From assembly GCA_937872225.1 (NCBI GenBank), contig CALMRZ010000089.1:31647-95646 (forward strand): DNA of 64,000 bases, given 5' to 3'. Below the pieces are notes generated by a model. The model saw only the letters and a list, made by a program, of their open reading frames with translations, searched no databases and was not told where the DNA came from. The DNA is from an uncultured Spirochaetota bacterium. GTDB taxonomy: Bacteria; Spirochaetota; UBA4802; UBA5550. This document shows, in pieces, positions 17,709 to 25,595 of this stretch; the stretch's first letter is position 1, and each line of letters opens with the position of its first letter. A program made the position numbers and the translations under genes.

Positions 17709-17930
17709 TCATATACTTATATTAATCCACATCATTTTTTCATGATAGTGTGGGGGAGTTCCCTTATTTCATCATGGGGGAAATTTTCTATGAACTGTTA
17801 AGATAAAATGTACCTTTGATTTTACTTCAAGGAGTACCGAAGCCGGGTGTCAGAGCAAAGTCGTCCCGGATTCATGGGATTGGGTAATGGCGGTGTGGTC
17901 GGAGGGGCGTGTCAATATCCTTCATAAAAT

Positions 17931-18176
17931 ATGCTTTTCTGCGGCTACCGCGTTGTCGGGGACTACTATTTTTACCCGGGGATAACGGGCGGCAGCGGGA
18001 TCAACCTGACGGTCCTGACGGCAACCATCAGGCTGACCCCGGAGATGCAGAAGGCCCTTGACGGCGCAGATTTTTACGGGATACGATGTTCAATTGGCGG
18101 CGACCCGGTGACCCTCGAAGCGGCCCCGGGACAGCTTGGGGCTTTGCGCCAGTTCTTCAGGGCCGGCCGGCCCTGA
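17931..18176 (+). pseudogene. Duplicated C-terminal fragment of the 21-kb lipoprotein
   Basis: The 81-residue frame aligns along almost its whole length with the last 90 residues of the lipoprotein encoded at 21122-21781. Compare LTATIRLTPEMQKALDGADF with LTARIRLTPEIQSAIMGGSS, and DPVTLEAAPGQLGALRQFF with TPVTLEATSKQLEALKKFI. The fragment lacks any signal peptide or lipobox and starts inside the domain, so it is a truncated paralogue rather than a working gene. The 330 bp before it hold only the candidate operator. Confidence 0.7.
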
Positions 18177-18191
18177 GCGGGGGGGCATCCA

Positions 18192-18569
18192 TCACTGCTT
18201 CTTGTATTCCCATTTCCGGAGAATTTTATCCGCCTTGTTTTCCGTCATGTCCAGCCTGATGCCGGTCGTTTTGGCGTTCAGCTCCCTCATCCGCACCTTG
18301 ACCCTCTTTTCCGGCTTTTTCGTGAGCCTGCTTATTTCCTTCATGTATGATTCTTCGAGATGATAAAACCCCTTGATCTGGTTGCAGAGGATTGCTATGT
18401 CCTTGAGGGCCCTGTCCCAGTCGGTATTCATCCGTATGGATTCCAGCAATGTCTCGTTGTTCTGCCGTGTCGTGGTCAGGAGGGCATGACGGGTTATCAG
18501 GGAGCCGGCAACGGCGCCGCCCAGGCCCCCGACCAGGGCGAATATTCCGGATATGACGGTTGAATCCAT
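18192..18569 (-). CDS. Membrane-anchored helical protein of unknown function
   Basis: The ATG at 18569 has GAGGAG seven bases upstream and gives 125 residues. One membrane helix lies at residues 6-25 (ISGIFALVGGLGGAVAGSLI). The rest is a charged, mostly helical cytosolic tail, including RQNNETLLESIRMN and KEISRLTKKPEKRVKVRMRE, that may form a coiled coil. The layout (glycine-rich N-terminal helix followed by long helices) resembles small phage and plasmid membrane proteins, but no family is certain. It is convergent with the lipoprotein fragment. Confidence 0.55.
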   Translation of the reverse strand: MDSTVISGIFALVGGLGGAVAGSLITRHALLTTTRQNNETLLESIRMNTDWDRALKDIAILCNQIKGFYHLEESYMKEISRLTKKPEKRVKVRMRELNAKTTGIRLDMTENKADKILRKWEYKKQ

Positions 18570-18824
18570 GGGTCTCCTCGCATCGGGTAAGCGGTTCCGC
18601 CGCCATCGCCAGCGGCGGGACCTACCGGTTATGATGTTTTTTCTATAAGGGACAGGGATCGGGGGAGAAATCAAGAATTTTATGCCCGGGGGCATAATTA
18701 TCGCTTTACCGGGCATTTTTTCTGGCACACTATGGCATTATATTCGTTACATATGATGAAATATGAGAGCGCGTCCCGTGATCGGGGCGCATCCAAAACA
18801 ATACACGCTAAAAGGAGCATTTCT

Positions 18825-19292
18825 ATGGGTATGATGAAGTGGTTGGTCGCGGCCCTGGTCCTGGCCGTGTCCCTGGGCGTCGTTCCGCGCCTCATGGCGC
18901 AGGATGCCTCCCCGGAGGGAGACCGGAAGGCATGGGCCGAAATGACGGATGAGGAGCGGCAGATTGCCCGGGAGACCGCGCGGGAAAAATGGGCGGCCAT
19001 GACGCCGGAGCAGCGGGAAGCGGCCCGGGCCAAGGTGCGCGAAAAATGGAACAGCATGACGCCGGAGCAGAAGGAAGCGGCAAAGGCGAAGGCGAAAGAA
19101 TGGTGGAACGGCCTGACGCCGGAACAGAAACAGGCGGCAAAGTCGCGGGCCAGGGAGCGGTGGAAGAACCTGACCCCGGAGGAAAAACAGCAGAAGAAGG
19201 CGCGGATGAAGGAGCGGTGGAAAAACATGCCCCCGGAGAAAAGGGAGCAGATAAGGAACAGGCGTCAGCAGAGGAAGGCGGGCGGCCAGTGA
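18825..19292 (+). CDS. Secreted protein with six 19-residue W-x-x-M-T-P-E-Q repeats, DUF3106-like
   Basis: The ATG at 18825 has AAGGAG upstream and gives 155 residues; earlier starts lack a signal. Residues 1-25 are a signal peptide ending near LMAQ. The mature part is six tandem units of exactly 19 residues, each beginning with Trp: WAEMTDEERQIARETAREK, WAAMTPEQREAARAKVREK, WNSMTPEQKEAAKAKAKEW and so on. They form a long, highly charged helical array. DUF3106 proteins have this W...LTPEQ pattern and are of unknown function; binding to the envelope or to nucleic acid is plausible from the charge. A strong terminator follows 30 bp after the stop. Confidence 0.8.
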   Translation: MGMMKWLVAALVLAVSLGVVPRLMAQDASPEGDRKAWAEMTDEERQIARETAREKWAAMTPEQREAARAKVREKWNSMTPEQKEAAKAKAKEWWNGLTPEQKQAAKSRARERWKNLTPEEKQQKKARMKERWKNMPPEKREQIRNRRQQRKAGGQ

Positions 19293-19322
19293 CCTGCCGC
19301 GCTCAACCAATGATTGCTATGG

Positions 19323-19351
19323 AAGGCCCGGGGAAAACCGGGCCTTTTGTT
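19323..19351. terminator. Rho-independent terminator between convergent genes
   Basis: Perfect arms AAGGCCCGG and CCGGGCCTT surround a GGAAAA loop and are followed by TTGTTT on the + strand. It ends the repeat-protein gene and can also serve the leftward MATE gene because the stem is symmetric. Confidence 0.85.
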
Positions 19352-19384
19352 TACGGTGGAGCGTCACCGGGACATAACCCCGGA

Positions 19385-20779
19385 TCATAGAATGTCCTCC
19401 TCGGGGATGCCGGCCAGGGGCGGGACCGGTCCGGTTTCAATGATTTTTTTTCTGTGCCAGCTTCCCTTCTGGTAGTACACGAACATAAGGCCGAGGCCGA
19501 CCAGCGTGGAAATGAAGATGCCGATCCATATGCCCGTTTCATTGAGCGGTGTGTGGCGGCTCAGCGCGTAGGCGAAGGCGATCCTGGCGGACATCGTCAG
19601 TATTGAAAATACGAGCGGCACGGTGACAGAACCTGCCCCCCTGACGGTCGACTGCAGTATGAAAAAAAGGGAGAGGTTGAGATAGGCCCAGCACATTATC
19701 CGGAGATACAGGGCCGCGTGGCTGATGACGGCGGCTTCGTTTGTGAAAATGATTGATATCCACTCCGGAAGGAAGGTGCAGACAACGATGACGGCCGCTG
19801 AAACCGCGAGGGTGAACCGCGTAGCGGCCACGGTTATCTCCCTGGCGCGCTCGATTTTACCGGCGCCGATGCTCTGCGCCACCATGGTGGACACGGCAAC
19901 GCCGATGGACATGGCGGGGAGGACGGAAAAATTCTCCACGCGCAGGCCGATGCCGTAGGCCGCGATCACCGCGTCGCCGAAAAGGTTGACGAGTCCCATC
20001 AGCACGATCCCGCTGAAGGAAACGATGAGCATCTGGAGGGACGTCGGGAGTCCCAGTTTTATTATTTTTGCGATAATGTCCCGGTCGAATACCCACCGCC
20101 AGCGGCCGAAGTCAAGCACATGGTTCTTCCTGGCGAGGTAGACGTATGAGACCGCCGTCGTCACCATGTTCGCCAGGACCGTCGACAGCGCCGAGCCGCG
20201 GACGCCGAGGGGAGGGATGGGTCCGGCGCCCTTGATGAGGAACGGGATGAACAGGATGTTGAGGAGCACCGTGAGGCCGGTCATGTACATCGGGGTGCGG
20301 GAGTCCCCCAGGCCGCGCATGACCCCCATGATCCAGTTGTTGACCACCATGAAGATAAAACCCGACGCGAACCAGGAGAGAAAAAGATAGGCGTCTTCCA
20401 TGAGCCCTTCCGGCGTGTTGATCAGCGCCAGCATGCCGCGGCCCCATATGATGATCGACAGCGTTATGAGTACGCTCACCGACACGTTCAGGGTGAAGGA
20501 ATTTACGAGTATCCGGGAAAGGAGTTCATGATTTTTCGCCCCGTAGGCCTGTCCCACGAGGACGACGGCGGCTATGCCGAGGCCGATGAGGATGGCTACA
20601 AGGAAGAAGATGAGGGGGGTGCTGATGGAAACTGCCGCCAGGGCCACGTGGCCGAGGATCCGCCCGACGAAAACGCCGTCAATGATGCTGTACGCCGCCT
20701 GGAACAGGTTCCCCACTATCATCGGGATGGAGAATGATATCAGCAGCTTAAAAACATGTCCTTCCGAGAGGTCTTTCAT
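19385..20779 (-). CDS. MATE-family efflux transporter
   Basis: This 464-residue, 12-helix inner-membrane transporter is full length. The family opening FSIPMIVGNLFQAAYSIIDG followed by VFVGR is present at residues 15-40, and the repeated half begins near residue 235 (KLGLPTSLQMLIVSFSGIVL). MATE proteins export cationic drugs, metabolites or toxins using a sodium or proton gradient. The substrate cannot be read from sequence. The start is normal for the family. It is alone on its strand, divergent from the lipoprotein gene with 340 bp between them. Confidence 0.9.
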   Translation of the reverse strand: MKDLSEGHVFKLLISFSIPMIVGNLFQAAYSIIDGVFVGRILGHVALAAVSISTPLIFFLVAILIGLGIAAVVLVGQAYGAKNHELLSRILVNSFTLNVSVSVLITLSIIIWGRGMLALINTPEGLMEDAYLFLSWFASGFIFMVVNNWIMGVMRGLGDSRTPMYMTGLTVLLNILFIPFLIKGAGPIPPLGVRGSALSTVLANMVTTAVSYVYLARKNHVLDFGRWRWVFDRDIIAKIIKLGLPTSLQMLIVSFSGIVLMGLVNLFGDAVIAAYGIGLRVENFSVLPAMSIGVAVSTMVAQSIGAGKIERAREITVAATRFTLAVSAAVIVVCTFLPEWISIIFTNEAAVISHAALYLRIMCWAYLNLSLFFILQSTVRGAGSVTVPLVFSILTMSARIAFAYALSRHTPLNETGIWIGIFISTLVGLGLMFVYYQKGSWHRKKIIETGPVPPLAGIPEEDIL

Positions 20780-21018
20780 GGCCTTCTATCCGCACCATTG
20801 GTCATGACAGTATGATGCACTATGATACTATTAATTCACGGCTTTTAGATAACAAGAAGTTTATTGATTCATGGTAAGATTTAATTGAACTGCGGATCAT
20901 GGCATTAACCGCCGTTCCGGTCCGTTAATGGACCATGCCCGGATTTTTGTAACCATAAAATTTTTCAAATCAGGAAAAATTTTTCAAACAAATCCGCACA
21001 CCGGATGGTCTAATAACA

Positions 21019-21046
21019 TTGAAAGTACCGAAACGTACGGTATATT
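21019..21046 (+). promoter_or_regulatory. Sigma-70-like promoter of the 21-kb lipoprotein
   Basis: TTGAAA at 21019-21024 and TATATT at 21041-21046 are separated by 16 bases. Transcription would start near 21053, giving a leader of about 70 nt to the ATG at 21122. The rest of 20780-21018 is AT-rich with direct copies of AAATTTTTCAAA near 20960 and 20980. Confidence 0.45.
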
Positions 21047-21121
21047 ATATATATCCGTATAAAATTTATTATTGTGAACGCCTTGTCAATGGAACGATCA
21101 ATGTCACGCTCGGAACGGGGT

Positions 21122-21781
21122 ATGCGGAGCAGTTTATTCCACCGGTTGTGGACCCTGGGCCTCTTTGCATTCATCGCTATTATAACGGGCTGCGTGAGCT
21201 TCCCGGTCACGGTAAACAATGATCCCTTTAAAGACGTAACCACGGTCTCGGTTGACATGTGGCACACGGTCCTGGACAGCGACCTGGACAATATCCGGAC
21301 CCTGTACACCAAAACGATTTCGAAGGGAGACATGTCCGATCCCGTGGCCACCATCGTATTCGTGGCTTCAGCCGATCCCTATTACGGCTATCACGGCCAG
21401 GACATGAGCAAGGAAGCATATGTCATGGTCGACGCAACGACCTTTCCGCTGAGCCTGATCGACAATAAGAAAGAGCGCGTCAAGCATAATACGATGATCT
21501 ATGACTATCCCTACGTGTACCCCTATGTGTACGGATATCCGCATTTCTTTTTTTATTATCCCGGCGTGGTGATCGTGAAGGAATCGCGCCGGTACATCCT
21601 GACGGCCAGGATCCGGCTGACGCCGGAGATACAGAGCGCGATTATGGGCGGGTCCTCATACAAGATACGGCTGTATCTGGGCGAGACCCCGGTCACGCTT
21701 GAAGCCACGTCGAAGCAGCTCGAAGCGCTGAAGAAGTTCATTGTCTACGGCCACACGGCGTCCGCTCCGCCGGGACAATGA
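21122..21781 (+). CDS. Outer-membrane-type lipoprotein of unknown function
   Basis: I place the start at ATG 21122, which gives 219 residues and a clean lipoprotein signal: MRSSLFHRLWTLGLFAFIAI then ITGC, with Cys24 lipidated. The frame is open back to 21074, but those starts lack a ribosome binding site. The mature protein has a beta-rich body; a Tyr-rich segment near residue 135 (YDYPYVYPYVYGYP) leads into RRYILTARIRLTPEIQSAI and a final PVTLEATSKQLEALKKF. No named domain is recognised. A truncated paralogue of the C-terminal part lies at 17931-18176, so the family has been duplicated locally. Confidence 0.65.
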   Translation: MRSSLFHRLWTLGLFAFIAIITGCVSFPVTVNNDPFKDVTTVSVDMWHTVLDSDLDNIRTLYTKTISKGDMSDPVATIVFVASADPYYGYHGQDMSKEAYVMVDATTFPLSLIDNKKERVKHNTMIYDYPYVYPYVYGYPHFFFYYPGVVIVKESRRYILTARIRLTPEIQSAIMGGSSYKIRLYLGETPVTLEATSKQLEALKKFIVYGHTASAPPGQ

Positions 21782-21897
21782 CCCGGGGAAAATTGAAATT
21801 ATTTCGTTTCAGGATTTAATTTTTTCCAAAGGGCCTTGACGATTCATTGAATTTTAGTTATTTATATAATACTAAATAATTCGTTTGGAGGTTGGCC

Positions 21898-22098
21898 ATG
21901 AAAGCGACAGCAAGCGGCACCAGATTAGCCGAAAGAATAAAAACAGCCATTGAAGATCATGTCATCACACGAAGCGAATATGAGGAGATACTGGCCTTGG
22001 CGGATCAGGATGGAAGGATTGACCATCATGAAAGGATATTATTGCGCGAATTGAAAAACCTGATTGCGGACAGGGTTGTCCAGAGGGTAGCCGGTTAA
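21898..22098 (+). CDS. Small acidic/helical protein with LADQDGRID motif
   Basis: This 66-residue protein begins at ATG 21898, behind GGAGG. It is fully helical in prediction by eye, with AERIKTAIEDHVITRSEYEE and then ADQDGRIDHHERILLRELKN. The second stretch resembles an EF-hand or TerB-like loop (D-x-D-G-x-I-D-x-x-E), which could bind a divalent metal. No partner gene adjoins. A perfect terminator follows 22 bp after the stop, so it is transcribed as a single unit. Confidence 0.65.
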   Translation: MKATASGTRLAERIKTAIEDHVITRSEYEEILALADQDGRIDHHERILLRELKNLIADRVVQRVAG

Positions 22099-22120
22099 TT
22101 TCTTTCATTATTAATTTACA

Positions 22121-22152
22121 AAAAGAACCGCCGAGAAGGCGGTTCTTTTTTT
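22121..22152 (+). terminator. Rho-independent terminator
   Basis: Arms AAGAACCGCC and GGCGGTTCTT surround a GAGAA loop, followed by an unbroken run of T to 22152. It ends the small LADQDGRID gene and insulates the phosphofructokinase gene downstream. Confidence 0.9.
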
Positions 22153-22272
22153 GTGTGCTAATAATTCTGCTTGAAATCCGCCCTGCATGCCGCATATAGT
22201 CAACAATCCATTAATTCTGTTGCAATCAGATTGCCGGTCGCATCGTCACATCCTAGAATCGGGAGGCAGGCC

Positions 22273-23367
22273 ATGGCGCTCAAACGGGTTGGAATTCTGA
22301 CGGGAGGCGGGGATTGTTCCGGCCTTAATGCGGTCATCAGGGCTGTCACCAGGGCGGCCGTGATAGGTCACAATGCCGCGGTCGTCGGCATCGAGGGGGG
22401 GTTCGAGGGGCTCATCACCGGCCACTCGGTGGAACTCACGGTCAGGTCGACCCGCGACATCCTTACCCTGGGCGGGACGGTGCTCGGCACCACCAACAAG
22501 GGGAACCCCTTCGAGTTCCGCGAGCTCGCGGAGGACGGCTCGATAACGGTGAGCGACTACTCCGACAGGGCGGTGGAAACCTTCAGGAAGATGGGCCTCG
22601 ACTGCCTCTTTGTCGTGGGCGGCGAGGGGACCCTGGAGATAGGGTACCGCTTTTTCAGGAAGGGCGTCCCCGTCATCGGTATTCCGAAGACCATCGACAA
22701 TGACCTTGACCGAACGGACTACACCTTCGGCTACCAGACCGCGGTGGAGGTCGCTTCCGAGGCCCTGGACCGGCTCCAGACCACGGGCCGGAGCCACCAG
22801 CGGGTCATGATCCTCGAGGTAATGGGCCGCACCGCCGGATGGATCGCCTTGGAGTCGGGGATATCCGGCGGCGCCCACATCATCCTCATTCCCGAGATAC
22901 CGTACAGCATCGACCGTATCGTGGAAAAAATACAGCTGCGCGAAAAGGGCGGGAGCCCCTTCAGCATCATCATGGTGGCAGAGGGGGCGAAAGAGGAGGG
23001 CGGCGATGTGATCACCCAGGCCTCGGCCTCCACGCGACTCCAGGGGGTGCCGCAGCTCGGCGGCGTGGGCCAGTACCTGGCAGACCAGATCAAGAAGAGG
23101 ATCGACCTGGAGGTCCGCTGCACCGTCCTCGGCCATGTCCAGCGCGGCGGCTCTCCCTGCGCTTTCGACCGGGTCCTGGGCACCCGCCTCGGGAGCTTCG
23201 CGGTCCAGGCCGCGGCGGAGGGGAAGTTCGGGACCATGGTGGCCCTCGACACGCCCGATATGGTCCTCGTGCCCCTGAGCGAGCTTGCCGGCAAAGTGCG
23301 CACCGTGCCGGTCGATTCACAGCTCATCAGGTGCGCCGAGTCGATCGGGATAAGCATGGGGAGGTGA
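22273..23367 (+). CDS. pfkA: 6-phosphofructokinase
   Basis: This 364-residue phosphofructokinase adds a second phosphate to fructose 6-phosphate in glycolysis. The ATG at 22273 has GGGAGG upstream and yields MALKRVGILTGGGDCSGLNA, the family's usual opening; the frame is open further upstream. Donor-site residues are informative: GGEGT at 116-120 keeps a glycine (G119), as in ATP enzymes, while PKTIDND at 138-144 has lysine (K139), as in pyrophosphate enzymes. The G-plus-K combination is known from the third group of phosphofructokinases, which mostly use ATP. MGRTAGW near 185 and the substrate region are intact. The stop lies 21 bp from the convergent PLP enzyme. Confidence 0.9.
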   Translation: MALKRVGILTGGGDCSGLNAVIRAVTRAAVIGHNAAVVGIEGGFEGLITGHSVELTVRSTRDILTLGGTVLGTTNKGNPFEFRELAEDGSITVSDYSDRAVETFRKMGLDCLFVVGGEGTLEIGYRFFRKGVPVIGIPKTIDNDLDRTDYTFGYQTAVEVASEALDRLQTTGRSHQRVMILEVMGRTAGWIALESGISGGAHIILIPEIPYSIDRIVEKIQLREKGGSPFSIIMVAEGAKEEGGDVITQASASTRLQGVPQLGGVGQYLADQIKKRIDLEVRCTVLGHVQRGGSPCAFDRVLGTRLGSFAVQAAAEGKFGTMVALDTPDMVLVPLSELAGKVRTVPVDSQLIRCAESIGISMGR

Positions 23368-23388
23368 TTAATGCGAGGGGGAAGGAAT

Positions 23389-24690
23389 TTATTCCGGAAA
23401 TGCCGGCCAGCGGTCGATGACCTTCCCGCCCCGGACGATGGCAATGTCCCCGAATTCCCGCATGATTCCCTCGCTCTGGGCGGGCCAGAGAAAAATGTAA
23501 TCATCGACCCCGATCGCAGTCCGCGCCGAGCCGTTGACGATGGACTGGTTGGTGCTTTTACCGTAGAGGGAATTGTCTTCAAGTCCGTACGGGGAATAGT
23601 AGGATGCCCGCCAACCGCCGCCGTAGATAAAGAACGTATTTTTCTTGTTGGGGTCCCATAGGGGCCAGAGGCCGGTGAGATGTTCCAGGAACGGTATGGT
23701 GGTGCCCTCCAGTTTCTTTATAACGGGCGTAGCGACAAAGAGGGCTTTTTCGTGGTCCGTAAGCATCTGGGTGTCAAAATCAGAAGGCTTCACCAGGCCT
23801 GAGCCCACGGAAATGTCGTTAATCGGCACCTGGTCCTTGAATAAACGGTAGGTCTGGCTGCCGCCGCTATTGAAGGTGAGGGTGCCCCTGAACAGGGCAG
23901 GGTATTTCTTCCGGCCATGGTCATAAAAGGCGCGATAACGGGCAAGCATCCCGTTGAATGCCGACTGTACCGCCTTTTCCTTTGAGGTGAATAGTGCCGG
24001 CGCAGACGCGGCATATACATCATATCCCATGAAGCCGCTGAAGACCAGGGCGGCCCTGCTTGATTCAATCATGGCTAACATCCTGTCCAGGTCGGTGTTA
24101 TTAGTCACGCCGCCGCGGTGCAATCCCACATCGATTTCAATGTTTATCTTCAATGTGATGTTTTTCCCGGCGGCATAGTCCCGGTACTGCTTCAGCCGCT
24201 CCGGCGTGTCAACCAGCCATTGCAGCTGTGCCGCGGGATTGAAACCCTTCTTACCGGTGAAGCGGCGGTAGAATTCCCGCACCGCGTTTACCGGCATGGG
24301 TTTGCCGAGGAGAATGTCAACGCCGCCGCCGAATTCCTCGGCAAGGAAGTTGCAGTCGGGCTGGTGAAACACCATCAGTTTGCCGGTGCCGGTTTTGTCC
24401 ATGATGTACCGCACCAGGCGCAGGGAAGGGAGGGACTTGACCACGATCCGGTATGAGAGGGGCGGCTTGATGGTCGACCTGAGGATCGCCAGGTTCCGGT
24501 CAAGGCGGTCCAGGTCCACGATAATTATCGGCCTTCCGGGGCCGTTGTTTTTCAGGTCGTTATTCAATGCCGCAAAATAGGGCGCGTAGGGGGCGCCGCG
24601 GTCCGATGGCTTCAGCAGCGCCATGATAACCGTCAGCGCGAGGGGCAGGGCGATTATCACATACCGTGTACGCAATGTGCGGTGCTTCAT
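23389..24690 (-). CDS. Membrane-anchored alanine-racemase-fold PLP enzyme, D-threonine aldolase/DSD1-like
   Basis: The start at 24690 has GGAGG eight bases upstream (the ATG at 24705 overlaps that site), giving 433 residues. A signal/anchor helix occupies residues 9-26. The barrel resembles D-threonine aldolase and D-serine dehydratase: a YRIVVKSLPSLRLVRYI strand with the probable Schiff-base lysine near residue 83, and a substrate-side INIEIDVGLHRGGV near 180. The C-terminal domain ends with FLWPAQSEGIMREFG, without the His-x-Cys zinc pair of eukaryotic DSD1. Cytosolic enzymes of the family lack an export segment, so an envelope location would be unusual. Substrate: a D-amino acid is likely, not proven. 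Confidence 0.75.
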   Translation of the reverse strand: MKHRTLRTRYVIIALPLALTVIMALLKPSDRGAPYAPYFAALNNDLKNNGPGRPIIIVDLDRLDRNLAILRSTIKPPLSYRIVVKSLPSLRLVRYIMDKTGTGKLMVFHQPDCNFLAEEFGGGVDILLGKPMPVNAVREFYRRFTGKKGFNPAAQLQWLVDTPERLKQYRDYAAGKNITLKINIEIDVGLHRGGVTNNTDLDRMLAMIESSRAALVFSGFMGYDVYAASAPALFTSKEKAVQSAFNGMLARYRAFYDHGRKKYPALFRGTLTFNSGGSQTYRLFKDQVPINDISVGSGLVKPSDFDTQMLTDHEKALFVATPVIKKLEGTTIPFLEHLTGLWPLWDPNKKNTFFIYGGGWRASYYSPYGLEDNSLYGKSTNQSIVNGSARTAIGVDDYIFLWPAQSEGIMREFGDIAIVRGGKVIDRWPAFPE

Positions 24691-24734
24691 GGGTATTACC
24701 TCCATCTTGATATCGGAATTCCCGCATTCTGATA

Positions 24735-24756
24735 GGGTGGGGTTTTAACCCCACCC
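24735..24756 (-). terminator. Inverted repeat between two leftward genes
   Basis: GGGTGGGGTT and AACCCCACCC are perfect arms. The stem lies between the stop of the WalJ-like gene (24771) and the start of the PLP enzyme (24690). No T-run follows on the minus strand, so termination is possible but weak. Confidence 0.35.
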
Positions 24757-24770
24757 GGCTGGAAGCGATG

Positions 24771-25532
24771 TTACACCACCAGCAGGTCCCCGGCGCCGTA
24801 CCTGCCGGCGACATGATAGGTAAGGCCCCGGTTTATTGAACGGTGGGTGCGCAGGGCCACCTCCGGCGTGTTGTTCTCCCCGGAAAGGTGGCCCAGGCAG
24901 GCCCAGCGGAGCCGCGCCCCGTGCCGCGCGATGACCTCGGCCGATTCGATGTTGGAAATGTGGCCGCGGGAGCCGGTTATCCTGTTCTTCAGATGCCGCG
25001 GGTACGGCCCGGTGCGCAGCATGTCGGGATCATAGTTGCTTTCGATGAGCGCCGCGTCCACAGAAGAGAGGGCGTTTTTCAGATCGTCGTACACGTGTCC
25101 CAGGTCGGTGAAGATGCCGAGCCTGCTTTCGCCGTCGTCTATGATGAAGACCGCGCCGTCGGCGCCGTCATGGGGCGTGGGTATGGTCTCGACCCGGACC
25201 CGGCCGAAGTCCATCGACGCGCCGGCACGGAAATGAACGACTTCCCGAAGGGCGCCCAGATCGTGGGACGAGCGCGCGGCCCGCATGGTTTTTTCGGTGA
25301 TGTAGAGAGGAACGCCGAACTTGCGGTGATAGATCCCGGCGCATCGGACATGGTCCGCGTGGTCATGGGATATGATGAGGGCATTGGCGCCGGAGAGATC
25401 GCGGCCGGCAGCGGCAAGGCGCTCAACAGCCTGCTTGCCGCTGATACCGGCGTCGAAGATGAGCCGTACGCCCCCGGCCTCGACATAGACGCAGTTGCCG
25501 TTGCTGCCCGATTGCAGTGAAATAAGGTTCAT
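24771..25532 (-). CDS. WalJ/YycJ-like metallo-beta-lactamase hydrolase
   Basis: This 253-residue MBL-fold protein begins MNLISLQSGSNGNCVYVE, the characteristic opening of the YycJ/WalJ group. The metal site is complete: SHDHADHVRCAG near residue 55, H in TPHDGADG, D in GIFTDLGHVYDD, and a late H in LGHLSGENN. WalJ proteins are thought to be nucleases (single-strand or RNA processing), and in Firmicutes they sit with the WalRK genes; no such genes are here. It follows nifJ on the same strand after 63 bp that contain a very strong hairpin. Confidence 0.85.
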   Translation of the reverse strand: MNLISLQSGSNGNCVYVEAGGVRLIFDAGISGKQAVERLAAAGRDLSGANALIISHDHADHVRCAGIYHRKFGVPLYITEKTMRAARSSHDLGALREVVHFRAGASMDFGRVRVETIPTPHDGADGAVFIIDDGESRLGIFTDLGHVYDDLKNALSSVDAALIESNYDPDMLRTGPYPRHLKNRITGSRGHISNIESAEVIARHGARLRWACLGHLSGENNTPEVALRTHRSINRGLTYHVAGRYGAGDLLVV

Positions 25533-25546
25533 GGGCCTTTATATAT

Positions 25547-25579
25547 GGTGTCCCCGCCGCCTTCGGCGGCGGGGACACC
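25547..25579. other. Strong GC hairpin with TTCG loop between nifJ and the WalJ-like gene
   Basis: Arms GGTGTCCCCGCCGCC and GGCGGCGGGGACACC surround a short TTC/TTCG loop. No T-run follows on either strand. It may act as an mRNA 3' stabiliser or pausing site for nifJ. A shorter relative of the same core occurs at about 31228-31247. Confidence 0.6.
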
Positions 25580-25595
25580 GGTGAGTGTACCAAGC

